Of a stretch of 21,265 bases of DNA, positions 1 to 6,524 are shown piece after piece. The notes below the pieces were generated by a model that saw only the letters and a list, made by a program, of their open reading frames with translations, was not told the DNA's origin and did not search any database. Positions within the stretch are counted from its first letter, which is position 1. Every line of letters starts with the position of its first letter. Source of the DNA: Acetobacteraceae bacterium (lineage in GTDB: Bacteria > Pseudomonadota > Alphaproteobacteria > Zavarziniales > Zavarziniaceae); contig CANCOY010000067.1 in NCBI GenBank assembly GCA_947379865.1, positions 1 to 21,265 of the forward strand, read 5' to 3'. A program made the translations under genes and the position numbers.

Positions 1-638
1 GGGGCCGGTGTCTGTGCTGGCGGGGATGCGGGAGCCGGCACCGAGGGGGTAACAGGCGGCGACGCACCTTTTGGTGTCTCTGGCGCTTTTGGGGCCTTGC
101 CGGCAGCAGCATCCGGGCCCGAATGCGGTGCGGGCTTGGCGACAGGCGCAGCCTTATTGGCCATGGCAGGAGACGGTGACGCACTTGCCGGTGGTGGCAA
201 GGCCGTTGCTGGCGGCGCGGCGATCTTTGGCGGCGGCGCCCCGATTGGCCAACCCGAACTTTCCGGATCATCCAGGGTTGGCACGCTGGCAGGCGCTTTG
301 GCGGTGGCATCGACAAGTTCGGCCCAGGGTCTGGTGATCTCGGCCCCTGTGCAGGCATCAACCAGGCGACCGGATGGCGCCGTGGCCCGCAAGGGAGCAA
401 GCAATTCCCGCGCCCTGGCCGGATCCCCGGCCACCGCCAGCAGCCACGCCCGGCTGACAGTAATGAGCGTGTCGTGAACATCTGGCGGCAGGCCGTCGAT
501 CACCCTCGCCGCGTCCTCGAACGAGCCCTGGCAGACAAGCGACAGAACCTGGGTGCGGGTTGGGGTCGCCTGGGCGACCGCCGGCATCAGGGTGGCGACG
601 GCAATGCCGAGGCCGGCAAGACTAGTGACGCGCCGCAT
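1..638 (-). CDS. Exported Pro/Ala-rich protein, partial (C-terminus off window)
   Basis: The frame is open from an ATG at 638 to the window edge (212 codons seen). Residues 1-24 look like a Sec signal peptide (start MRRVTS, hydrophobic core, AVAQA before TPTR). Residues about 25-115 are helical and TPR-like (for example AWLLAVAGDPARARELLAPL). From about 118 onward the chain becomes a low-complexity Pro/Ala/Lys-rich linker that is still running at the edge. The start overlaps the end of the upstream 451-aa gene by 17 bases, so the two are probably translationally coupled and belong to the fliO-fliP unit. I do not recognise the family. A Pro-rich gene here could suggest FliK/MotD, but the N-terminal Sec signal argues against that, because FliK is exported by the flagellar apparatus. 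The end and full length are unknown. Confidence 0.72.
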   Translation of the reverse strand, partial: MRRVTSLAGLGIAVATLMPAVAQATPTRTQVLSLVCQGSFEDAARVIDGLPPDVHDTLITVSRAWLLAVAGDPARARELLAPLRATAPSGRLVDACTGAEITRPWAELVDATAKAPASVPTLDDPESSGWPIGAPPPKIAAPPATALPPPASASPSPAMANKAAPVAKPAPHSGPDAAAGKAPKAPETPKGASPPVTPSVPAPASPPAQTPA

Positions 639-1977
639 CGGCAAGCGCCATACCCGCATATCTGAGGATCACAGGGTCTGGGCCTGGTTCCCTGCGGGCA
701 GCCTCCAGCATCTCGACCAGAAGTTTCTGGCGCACGGCTGGCTTGGCGCCACCATCCAGACGCATGAACATGAGATAGGTTGCCGCCGCACGTTCGCGGG
801 GTTGCAGCTTCATGCGGGCAAGCTCCGGGATCCAGCGCTCAAGCGCCTGACCCGCAGGGCCAAAGGCGAGCAGGCCAAGAAACTCTCGCAGCGGCGGCCG
901 GTCTTCGCCCGGACGCAGCGTCATCGCCTGGGGAGGATCAAGACGCTCCAGAACCGCAAGCCGCGCTGCCCGTTCCAGAACGGGCCCGGGGGCGCGGTCG
1001 AGTGCTTCGAGTATGAGCGGCCTGCGGGTAGCCAGCGTGTCCTTCGTGGCACGCTCAAGAAACAGATACCCAAAGACAGAGGCCGCATCGCCATCCTTGT
1101 GGCGCCAGTTCTGAAGAAAGGCATATTCCAGCTGCTCATCCTTGAGCTTCAGTGCCGAGAGTTGCCGCACGGATACCACCGCCCGCGAAACGGCATCCCG
1201 GGCAGCAGGCTCCCCAAGCGAAGCACACAGAAGGGCTGCCTGATCATAGCGCCCTTCAAGCGCAAAGCGGCGGGCGACGGCAGCCAGGGAGCGGGTATCA
1301 TTGACGGAAACGCTAGGTACAAACTGCTCCGCCGCCTCCACTGTTGCTGCAATCAGGGGGAGGACCTCTTCGGCAAGACAGCGACGCAGACCAGGCTCGG
1401 CCCCCGCCGCAAGGGCCGGAGCCGGGGACGCCCCCAGACTGCGGGTAAGCCGTGCGCCGTCAAAATGCGCCTGAAGGGCAATGATGTCACACAGCATGCG
1501 CGTCTCGGCAGCAGGTGCCGACCAGGCGGCGTCCGGCAGCGCCTCACCCTTTTCCAGGGCTTTCAGCGTTACCCCCACCACGTCCATGCGGCCGGGATAG
1601 GCCTGGCCAGCTTCCCCGGCGGCGTCCGCAAGGGCGAGGGCAAAACGCGTCTCCTCGCCAATATCAGATGGCCAGGCAGGTTTCGAGAAGCGCAGCGCAA
1701 TACGTAGCAGGCTGGCGGCATCACCAACATCGCCCTGACCTACCAGGTCGGCAGCACCGGCGAGAGCACCGGCAAGACTGATGGGCGCTCCCTGATTTTT
1801 TGGCGCAGGGGCAGCCTTGGCAGGCGGTGGTGCTGCTGGTTTGGGCGCAGGCTGGGTCTGGCTTGCCGCCGTGGGCGCGGGGCCACCCGTCGACAGGGCA
1901 GGCGACGGCTCAACGGTCGCCAGGGCCACCATTGGAAAGCCGACAGCAACCAGCGCCAGCAGAAGGCTCCGCCGCAT
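622..1977 (-). CDS. Exported helical-repeat protein, 451 aa, MotC-like candidate
   Basis: The ATG at 1977 forms a TGATG junction with the fliP stop; a GTG one codon earlier (1980) is the alternative. Residues 1-21 are a signal peptide (MRRSLLLALVAV...). Next comes a Pro/Ala/Lys-rich linker (about 25-63), then roughly 380 residues of Ala/Leu-rich amphipathic helices resembling an alpha-solenoid or TPR fold. No catalytic motif is visible. The layout (signal peptide plus helical repeats, about 430-450 aa, flagellar operon) resembles rhizobial MotC, a periplasmic partner of MotB, but this is a resemblance of architecture, not a demonstrated homology. The neighbouring partial gene has a similar architecture, so the two may work together in the periplasm. 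The gene itself is well supported; the function is not. Confidence 0.8.
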   Translation of the reverse strand: MRRSLLLALVAVGFPMVALATVEPSPALSTGGPAPTAASQTQPAPKPAAPPPAKAAPAPKNQGAPISLAGALAGAADLVGQGDVGDAASLLRIALRFSKPAWPSDIGEETRFALALADAAGEAGQAYPGRMDVVGVTLKALEKGEALPDAAWSAPAAETRMLCDIIALQAHFDGARLTRSLGASPAPALAAGAEPGLRRCLAEEVLPLIAATVEAAEQFVPSVSVNDTRSLAAVARRFALEGRYDQAALLCASLGEPAARDAVSRAVVSVRQLSALKLKDEQLEYAFLQNWRHKDGDAASVFGYLFLERATKDTLATRRPLILEALDRAPGPVLERAARLAVLERLDPPQAMTLRPGEDRPPLREFLGLLAFGPAGQALERWIPELARMKLQPRERAAATYLMFMRLDGGAKPAVRQKLLVEMLEAARREPGPDPVILRYAGMALADAARH

Positions 1978-2792
1978 CACAATCGGTAACTTTGCAAAAG
2001 AGAGCCTGCGAGCAGGGCCCAGCCATCGGCAAACACGAAGAAGATGAGCTTGACCGGCAGGGCAATCAGACTGGGCGGCACCATCATCATGCCCATGGCC
2101 ATGAGAACCGACGAAACCACGATGTCGATGATCATGAAAGGCAGGAAGATGATGAAGCCCATCTCGAAGGCCACCCGCAGTTCACTGAGCATGAAGGCAG
2201 GAACCAGCACCCGCCAAGGAACATCGTCTGCCGCTATGCGGAGATTTGGGTCACTGCGCTTGGCGATGCCGCCCATCATTTCAAGTTCGGAGCCGCGCAC
2301 ATTGCGCATCATGAACTGCCTAAAGGGTTCGCTTGCGCCTTTCAGAGCCTCTGTCTCGGAGATTGTGCCAGCCATATAGGGCGCAATCCCATCGTTCAGG
2401 GCCCTGTCCCAAGTCTTGCCCATGATGAAGATACTCAGGAAGACCGCGAGACTGGTGAGCACGATGTTGGGCGGCGTTTGCTGCAGGCCAAGCGCCGACC
2501 GCACCAGCGACAGAACAACGATGATGCGGGTGAAGGAGGTCACCGTCACCGCTATGGACGGCGCCACCGCCAGCACGGTCGTCAGTGCAAAGAGCTGCAG
2601 AATGGTTCGCGTCGACGATTGCCCGCCAGCCAGATCAAGGGAGAGGGTCTGTGCGAGGGCGGGTCCTGCCGCAAGGCCGGAGGCCACCAGCATGAGCGCA
2701 AAAATGCCCACTGGCAGGGCCAGACGCCAAGCCGTGGAAGCAAGGGTGGCGCCAGGTGCGCGCGTTCTGGCTCTCATACTGTTCAGTTCCAT
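1977..2792 (-). CDS. fliP: Flagellar export gate protein FliP
   Basis: FliP is a core membrane subunit of the flagellar type III export gate, assembling with FliQ and FliR. The product has an N-terminal signal sequence, then the FliP signatures: TSFTRIIVVLSLVRSALG, the PFRQFMMRN segment, and the C-terminal ELRVAFEMGFIIFLPFMIID and MGMMMVPPSLIALPVKLIFF helices, ending DGWALLAGSLLQSYRL. The frame is open upstream to 2858, but that would overlap fliO heavily. An ATG at 2792 lies just past the fliO stop and gives 271 aa; an ATG at 2777 (MRARTRAPG) with a GGAA upstream is also plausible. It sits directly after fliO and before the 451-aa gene. fliQ and fliR are not in the window. Confidence 0.95.
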   Translation of the reverse strand: MELNSMRARTRAPGATLASTAWRLALPVGIFALMLVASGLAAGPALAQTLSLDLAGGQSSTRTILQLFALTTVLAVAPSIAVTVTSFTRIIVVLSLVRSALGLQQTPPNIVLTSLAVFLSIFIMGKTWDRALNDGIAPYMAGTISETEALKGASEPFRQFMMRNVRGSELEMMGGIAKRSDPNLRIAADDVPWRVLVPAFMLSELRVAFEMGFIIFLPFMIIDIVVSSVLMAMGMMMVPPSLIALPVKLIFFVFADGWALLAGSLLQSYRL

Positions 2793-2796
2793 GGGC

Positions 2797-3048
2797 TCAG
2801 CCCTGGTGAGGCGGCTCAACCGGTAGGGTTTCGATGAGGAAATCATTGTTCGGCCCAAGGAAGATCACATGGCGCCTGCCATTACTGACGACCTCAACGA
2901 TGCGCCGGCGTGGATCGATGAACTGGACGTTGGCAATCTTCGATGCCCCGCCCAGGCGGCGTTTCAGAAAAATCGAAAGGGCGATCAGCACGATGAACGA
3001 AAGGGCGGCAATCCATGGCACCAGCCCGAATTCACCATTCAGGGTCAT
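2797..3048 (-). CDS. fliO: Flagellar biosynthesis protein FliO
   Basis: An 83-aa product with one N-terminal membrane span (LVPWIAALSFIVLIALSIFL) followed by a basic stretch and a short cytoplasmic domain containing IDPRRRIVEVVSNGRRHVIF, the typical FliO pattern of one transmembrane segment plus a small beta domain. FliO assists assembly of the FliP complex. Its ATG overlaps the stop of the preceding gene as ATGA, and fliP starts a few bases after its stop, the expected fliO-fliP order. Family members are short and poorly conserved, so the call rests on architecture plus position. Confidence 0.85.
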   Translation of the reverse strand: MTLNGEFGLVPWIAALSFIVLIALSIFLKRRLGGASKIANVQFIDPRRRIVEVVSNGRRHVIFLGPNNDFLIETLPVEPPHQG

Positions 3049-3410
3049 CGGATCGCGTTCTTAAGATAGGCGAGCATCCCCTCGCGCCGTTCACCCGTGC
3101 GTTCACGGGCCATGGTCATGGACTCAAGATCCCGCTTCATGGTGAGGATCATGCGATCGCACTCGCTGATGAGCACCAGCAGACGGCGCTCCAGTTCATC
3201 CGAAGATCCGGGTCCACGCGTGGGGCTGTCCTTGGCGCGGGGCGGCGGCGCGCGCAAGCTGCCAACCAGATTGGCAACAGGCGTCAGATCGACATCGAGG
3301 CCCGCCAGCAGGCGCTGCTCTGCCTGGGCCAGTGCTTCGCCAATCCGGTCGATCAGGATGATCGTCTCGGCTCCGGCCGCATCATCCGTTGTTGCCCGAC
3401 CACTCGTCAT
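3045..3410 (-). CDS. Small helical protein of the fliO-fliP unit, unknown function
   Basis: The 121-aa product has no signal peptide or membrane segment. It is predominantly helical: residues about 15-50 and 72-121 are heptad-like, with a Pro/Arg/Ser-rich linker (APPPRAKDSPTRGPGSS) between. The ATG at 3410 is preceded by GAGGGAG; a GTG at 3416 is a less likely start. It is the first gene after a 166-base gap and overlaps fliO by 4 bases. The size and two-helix layout could suit an export chaperone of the FlgN/FliT kind, but I see no diagnostic motif, so I leave the function open. Confidence 0.75.
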   Translation of the reverse strand: MTSGRATTDDAAGAETIILIDRIGEALAQAEQRLLAGLDVDLTPVANLVGSLRAPPPRAKDSPTRGPGSSDELERRLLVLISECDRMILTMKRDLESMTMARERTGERREGMLAYLKNAIR

Positions 3411-3462
3411 GAGCACTCCCTCGTGCAGCCCGCCTGCCGCTCTGCAGGAACTCCGACAATGC

Positions 3463-3491
3463 GTCAGATCGGACTGATGTCATCGTGTCAA
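3463..3491 (-). promoter_or_regulatory. Candidate vegetative promoter for the orf121-fliO-fliP unit
   Basis: On the minus strand, a perfect TTGACA (-35; 3491-3486) is followed after 17 bases by TCTGAC (3468-3463; 3 of 6 matches to TATAAT). It lies about 55 bases upstream of the 121-aa gene, in the only sizeable gap of the minus-strand run. The weak -10 keeps this a candidate. Confidence 0.35.
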
Positions 3492-3507
3492 AGATCCGCG
3501 CGGATCT
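3492..3507. promoter_or_regulatory. Perfect 16-bp palindrome abutting the TTGACA box
   Basis: AGATCCGCGCGGATCT is a perfect inverted repeat without spacer, ending exactly where the minus-strand TTGACA begins. That placement suits an operator for a dimeric regulator. A hairpin from this sequence would have no unpaired loop and no T-run, so terminator function is unlikely. Confidence 0.45.
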
Positions 3508-3576
3508 GAAAGGCAGATGGCGCCATTTCGGCAGTTTTGCGAATCGGCATACACCGCGCGCGGCGCACCCTTGCCG

Positions 3577-4008
3577 TCAATGGGCGTCGAACCGGCTGAA
3601 GGCGACCTCTTCGACCGCCGAAGTGTTAAGAAGTGTGTCAAGAATCTGTCCAATACGGACCTTTAGGCTGTCGCGGTTGAGGCTTGTCCCCTCGTCCAGG
3701 AAGGCCTTGAGCACCGTTGCATAGATCTCGAGGTTCAGGCGCTTCTTCTCTGCCGATCCAAATGCTGGCGAGGCGATGATCGCTTCCGCCTCCGGCCTGA
3801 AGCGAACAGCCACCTGAATCACCAGGCGTTTGCCGCCATTCTTGAAGATGAATGGCCCGGCTGCGACATAGCCCATATAGGGCTGGGCACTGCCGGTGTT
3901 CGTTTCCACTGCCAGGGCATCGGCGGGCAGCAGGATCACGGGCGCAAGCAAGCACAGCAACGCCCAGCACCACTGCCTGACAGGCTTGTGCCGGCGAAAA
4001 CCCGTCAT
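3577..4008 (-). CDS. FliL-like basal-body-associated protein
   Basis: The 143-aa product has an N-terminal hydrophobic segment (about 13-32), serving as membrane anchor or signal peptide, then a periplasmic domain. The domain has the FliL-type order: a beta strand ending KRLVIQVAVRFRPEAE, a helix with the acidic/basic pattern AEKKRLNLEIYATVLKAFLD, a second helix DSLKVRIGQILDTLLN, and a final strand VEEVAFSRFDAH that recalls the FliL ending (V..V.F..F). FliL sits around the stator and supports torque. Its ATG overlaps the fliX stop (TGATG), so the two are co-translated. The match is structural and positional, and another FliL could exist elsewhere in the genome, so I give no symbol. Confidence 0.65.
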   Translation of the reverse strand: MTGFRRHKPVRQWCWALLCLLAPVILLPADALAVETNTGSAQPYMGYVAAGPFIFKNGGKRLVIQVAVRFRPEAEAIIASPAFGSAEKKRLNLEIYATVLKAFLDEGTSLNRDSLKVRIGQILDTLLNTSAVEEVAFSRFDAH

Positions 4009-4424
4009 CAGCCGCCGGTCGCCTGCATCTTGGCGATTTCAACTTCCAGACGTTCCCGGACTTCCATGAGCGTATCTTCGAGGCCAGGGTCATTTGTTGA
4101 CCCACGGACATCGTCAAGACACGCCATGAGTTGGCGGGCCACATGGCTGTCGAGGCTGCCGTCGAGCATGCACATCTGCAGGCCCTGCAGGGCCTTCAGC
4201 GCCGAGGTGCCCTGATCAATGGCCTGACGCCGGCGCTTTTTTTCCTCGTCGACGCCGCCAAGGCCGGCGAACTCGGACGGCACCGTATCAGCCGCCGCGG
4301 TTTCCTCCGTCTCCGAAGTTTCGCTGGCCTGCCCGGCACCATCCAGACTGAACGTGCGTCGGCGCGGCCCGATGGCCTTGCTTCCGGTTGGGCCTGCTGG
4401 CGACCCTGGTCCCTGTACTTTCAT
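4008..4424 (-). CDS. fliX: Flagellar assembly regulator FliX
   Basis: The 138-aa product starts MKVQGPGSPAG and contains a Ser/Thr/Glu-rich low-complexity region (about 33-55), then a helical C-terminal half with GTSALKALQGLQMCMLDG and a final helix LMEVRERLEVEIAKMQATGG. This layout and the divergent position next to flgI match alphaproteobacterial FliX. In Caulobacter, FliX couples completion of the early basal body to activity of FlbD, the sigma-54 activator, and is needed for early assembly. A sigma-54-type promoter lies upstream at 4504-4489. The stop overlaps the start of the FliL-like gene. flbD is not in the window. Confidence 0.88.
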   Translation of the reverse strand: MKVQGPGSPAGPTGSKAIGPRRRTFSLDGAGQASETSETEETAAADTVPSEFAGLGGVDEEKKRRRQAIDQGTSALKALQGLQMCMLDGSLDSHVARQLMACLDDVRGSTNDPGLEDTLMEVRERLEVEIAKMQATGG

Positions 4425-4476
4425 GTCTCGTGTCCCCGGCGGAGCCCTTCAGACCCCCTGAGAGGCAAACTTGCTC

Positions 4477-4492
4477 TGGCATAACCCTTGCA
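4477..4492 (+). promoter_or_regulatory. Sigma-54 promoter for flgI
   Basis: TGGCATAACCCTTGCA has the invariant GG-N10-GC spacing, a TGGCA -24 box and a TTGCA -12 box. Transcription would begin near 4503, leaving a leader of about 36 bases before the flgI ATG. It is only one or two positions off the full consensus. Confidence 0.85.
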
Positions 4493-4504
4493 CATTCGAT
4501 GCCA
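4489..4504 (-). promoter_or_regulatory. Sigma-54 promoter for fliX, overlapping the flgI promoter
   Basis: On the minus strand, TGGCATCGAATGTGCA also keeps GG-N10-GC, with TGGCA and TGCA boxes. Its -12 box uses the same TGCA (4489-4492) as the flgI promoter. Transcription would start near 4478, about 54 bases before the fliX ATG. Confidence 0.72.
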
Positions 4505-4538
4505 GCGCCGCACCGGCAAATTTTTAGGCTGAGCACTG

Positions 4539-5681
4539 ATGAACCGGATCAAATCCATCTTCGTGGTTCTGCTGTCACTGGTTCTTGGGACGGGGCCGGC
4601 TTTCAGCCAGGCCAAGGCCTCACTAAACCAGGACAGCACATCGCGTATCAAGGATCTCGCCGACTTCGAGGGCATACGCGACAACATGCTGGTGGGCTAC
4701 GGCATCGTCGTAGGCCTCAATGCCACCGGTGACAAGCTGACAACCTCTCCGTTCACGACCCAAACGCTTCAGGGCATGCTTGAGCGCCTTGGAGTCAACG
4801 TCAAAAACGGCGGCCTGGATACCAAAAATGTTGCAGCGGTCATGGTCACCGCCAATTTGCCACCCTTTGCCCGGCCAGGCACGCGGATCGACGTTGTCGT
4901 CTCGGCGCTGGGTGATTCGAAATCCCTGCTTGGCGGCACGCTGATCGTAACGCCGCTGCTGGCGGCTGACGGCGAGGTCTATGCCGTGGCGCAGGGCCCA
5001 ATGGCTGTTTCAGGTTTTTCGGCAAGTGGCGCTGCTGCCAGCGCCACCAAGGGGGTGCCGACCAGCGCCCGCATTCCCAATGGCGCCATTGTGGAGCGCG
5101 GCGTCGATTTTCAGCTGCGTGACCTGGCGGTCCTCAACCTGGCGCTGCGCGACCCGGACCTGACCACGGCAACCCGGGTTGCCGAAACAATCAATGGCGC
5201 CATTGGCCGCCCCGTCGCCACACCTCTTGATACGACGGCAATCCAGATCGCCGTACCCAGTGATTATCCCGGCGGCACCATCGGCCTGATGACCGAGATC
5301 GAACGCCTGCCGGTCCAGCCGGATCAGGTTGCCCGGATCATGATCAACCAGGAATCCGGCACCATCGTCATCAGCCAGGAAGTGCGCGTGTCGCCGGTCG
5401 CCATTGCCCAGGGCAGCATCACCGTAAAGGTGACCGAGGCCCAGCAGGTCTCCCAGCCAGGCGCCTTTGCCACGGCCGGAACCACCCAGGTGGTCGACCG
5501 CACCCAGGTTGAGGTCAATGAAACCGGCACGGGCAAGGTCGCCATGTTCAACCGGGGCGCCTCGCTGCAGGACATTGTGGACGGGCTGAACGCCCTCGGC
5601 ATCTCTCCCCGTGACCTGATCAGCATCATTCAGGCACTCAAGGCCTCAGGCGCCCTTCGCGCCGAACTCATCATGATGTGA
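4539..5681 (+). CDS. flgI: Flagellar P-ring protein FlgI
   Basis: The 380-aa product is full length for FlgI. It has a Sec signal peptide (residues 1-24, cleavage near FSQA), then the hallmark segments SRIKDLADFEGIRDNMLVGYGIVVGLNATGD, NVAAVMVTANLPPFARPGTRIDV and SLLGGTLIVTPLLAADGEVYAVAQGP, and the C-terminal ISPRDLISIIQALKASGALRAEL. FlgI forms the periplasmic P ring around the rod. It is the first gene of the plus-strand unit, driven by the sigma-54 promoter at 4477. The stop is followed after 17 bases by the FlgJ-like gene. Confidence 0.97.
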   Translation: MNRIKSIFVVLLSLVLGTGPAFSQAKASLNQDSTSRIKDLADFEGIRDNMLVGYGIVVGLNATGDKLTTSPFTTQTLQGMLERLGVNVKNGGLDTKNVAAVMVTANLPPFARPGTRIDVVVSALGDSKSLLGGTLIVTPLLAADGEVYAVAQGPMAVSGFSASGAAASATKGVPTSARIPNGAIVERGVDFQLRDLAVLNLALRDPDLTTATRVAETINGAIGRPVATPLDTTAIQIAVPSDYPGGTIGLMTEIERLPVQPDQVARIMINQESGTIVISQEVRVSPVAIAQGSITVKVTEAQQVSQPGAFATAGTTQVVDRTQVEVNETGTGKVAMFNRGASLQDIVDGLNALGISPRDLISIIQALKASGALRAELIMM

Positions 5682-5698
5682 TCGAGAGGATCGCGACC

Positions 5699-6007
5699 AT
5701 GCAGGTGACTCCGAATATTTCCATGGCCACTGCGGCGACCCAGCCGCACAAGCCTTCCATGCGCAAGACGGCGTTCGAGTTCCAGGCCTCCACCCTGGGT
5801 GCCCTCTTCAAGCCCATGGCCAGTGCCCTTGTGCCAAAGGCAACGGGCGGTGCGGCCGACAGCTCTGCTTATGATTTCTACGCGACCATGCTCACCGACG
5901 CGGTCTCGCGGAAGGCAGCCAAGGGTGACTACCTGAAGCTGAATTCCTGGTTCGAGAGCCACGCCGGCGAGGCCAAGGGCGCCTACAGCCATGAGGTGAA
6001 AGCATGA
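5699..6007 (+). CDS. Short FlgJ/CheL-type rod-binding protein
   Basis: The 102-aa product carries the FlgJ N-terminal rod-binding pattern: AFEFQASTLGALFKPM, then YDFYATMLTDAVSRKAAKGDYLKL. It lacks the muramidase domain found in enterobacterial FlgJ, as usual in alphaproteobacteria, where short versions are often named CheL or FlgJ. It probably acts as a rod cap or scaffold in the periplasm. The start is the ATG at 5699, preceded by GAGAGGA; an in-frame GTG at 5678 overlapping the flgI stop has no comparable ribosome site. It overlaps the next gene by 4 bases (ATGA). Confidence 0.82.
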   Translation: MQVTPNISMATAATQPHKPSMRKTAFEFQASTLGALFKPMASALVPKATGGAADSSAYDFYATMLTDAVSRKAAKGDYLKLNSWFESHAGEAKGAYSHEVKA

Positions 6008-6396
6008 CCCTTGCTCTTCTTGATGCGCGCAGCGTGCGCAGCCGCCTGGATGATTTCCTTGGCCGACTGGGGCGCTTTGAGGTGAAACTCACCACCCCCG
6101 GCGATGTCGGCGTCGACACCATTGCCGCCTTTACCCACATCTGTGAGGAGGTCGAGGCGTTCCTCCTGGGTCTGTCCGTCGAGGAGCGCTCGGCCCTTGA
6201 TCCGCAGATGATCGATCGCCTGCGTCAGGGGCTTTCATCTGCGCAAAAGGCCCTGACAGCCCGCATGAAAATGATCTCGGTTGTAAAGGACGCCGTCCGT
6301 TATGCCCTGTCCGAGCGGATCAAGCCGCAGGCCTATGGGGCCAACGGCCGCATGCGCGCCGCCCGCGCCGGGGTCCTTGGCGAGACGGTTGCCTGA
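6004..6396 (+). CDS. FlbY/FlgN-like flagellar protein
   Basis: The 130-aa product is all-helical with no signal peptide. Residues about 8-55 form a long helix pair, then DRLRQGLSSAQKALTARMKMISVVKDAVRYAL, and a short C-terminal tail with AYGANGRMRAARAG. This layout (two long helices, then a Y-G-x-x-G-R tail) is that of FlgN-type export chaperones, which carry hook-associated proteins to the export gate. The gene order flgI, flgJ/cheL, this gene matches what I recall for Caulobacter flbY. The homology is inferred from pattern and position; a search is needed to decide between FlbY and FlgN. Confidence 0.6.
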   Translation: MTLALLDARSVRSRLDDFLGRLGRFEVKLTTPGDVGVDTIAAFTHICEEVEAFLLGLSVEERSALDPQMIDRLRQGLSSAQKALTARMKMISVVKDAVRYALSERIKPQAYGANGRMRAARAGVLGETVA

Positions 6397-6427
6397 GGTC
6401 TGCGCTGCTGCTTCTGCCGGATACGGA

Positions 6428-6441
6428 CCAGTCTTGACTGG
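6428..6441. repeat. 14-bp inverted repeat in the flhB upstream gap
   Basis: CCAGTCTTGACTGG has perfect 6-bp arms around TT. It lies in the 128-base gap before flhB and overlaps TGGCATAACC (6439-6448), which repeats the first ten bases of the flgI sigma-54 promoter but lacks a -12 GC at the right distance. It could be an operator or a hairpin; no T-run follows. A smaller inverted repeat, CCGGC-TATGG-GCCGG, sits at 6482-6496. Confidence 0.4.
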
Positions 6442-6524
6442 CATAACCGGAGGAATCGCGCACCCTCTGCCTACGCCTGATCCGGCTATGGGCCGGTTCA
6501 GCCAATCGAGGGTGCGAGCAGGAC

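Noticed and set aside
553..1707. A 384-codon open frame on the plus strand
   Set aside because: It lies antisense to the 451-aa exported protein, has Arg/Gly-rich composition typical of shadow frames in GC-rich DNA, and lacks a ribosome site or recognisable domain.
1800..2837. A 345-codon open frame on the plus strand
   Set aside because: It is antisense to fliP and the start of the 451-aa gene; the His/Arg/Gln-rich translation is the mirror of membrane-protein codons.
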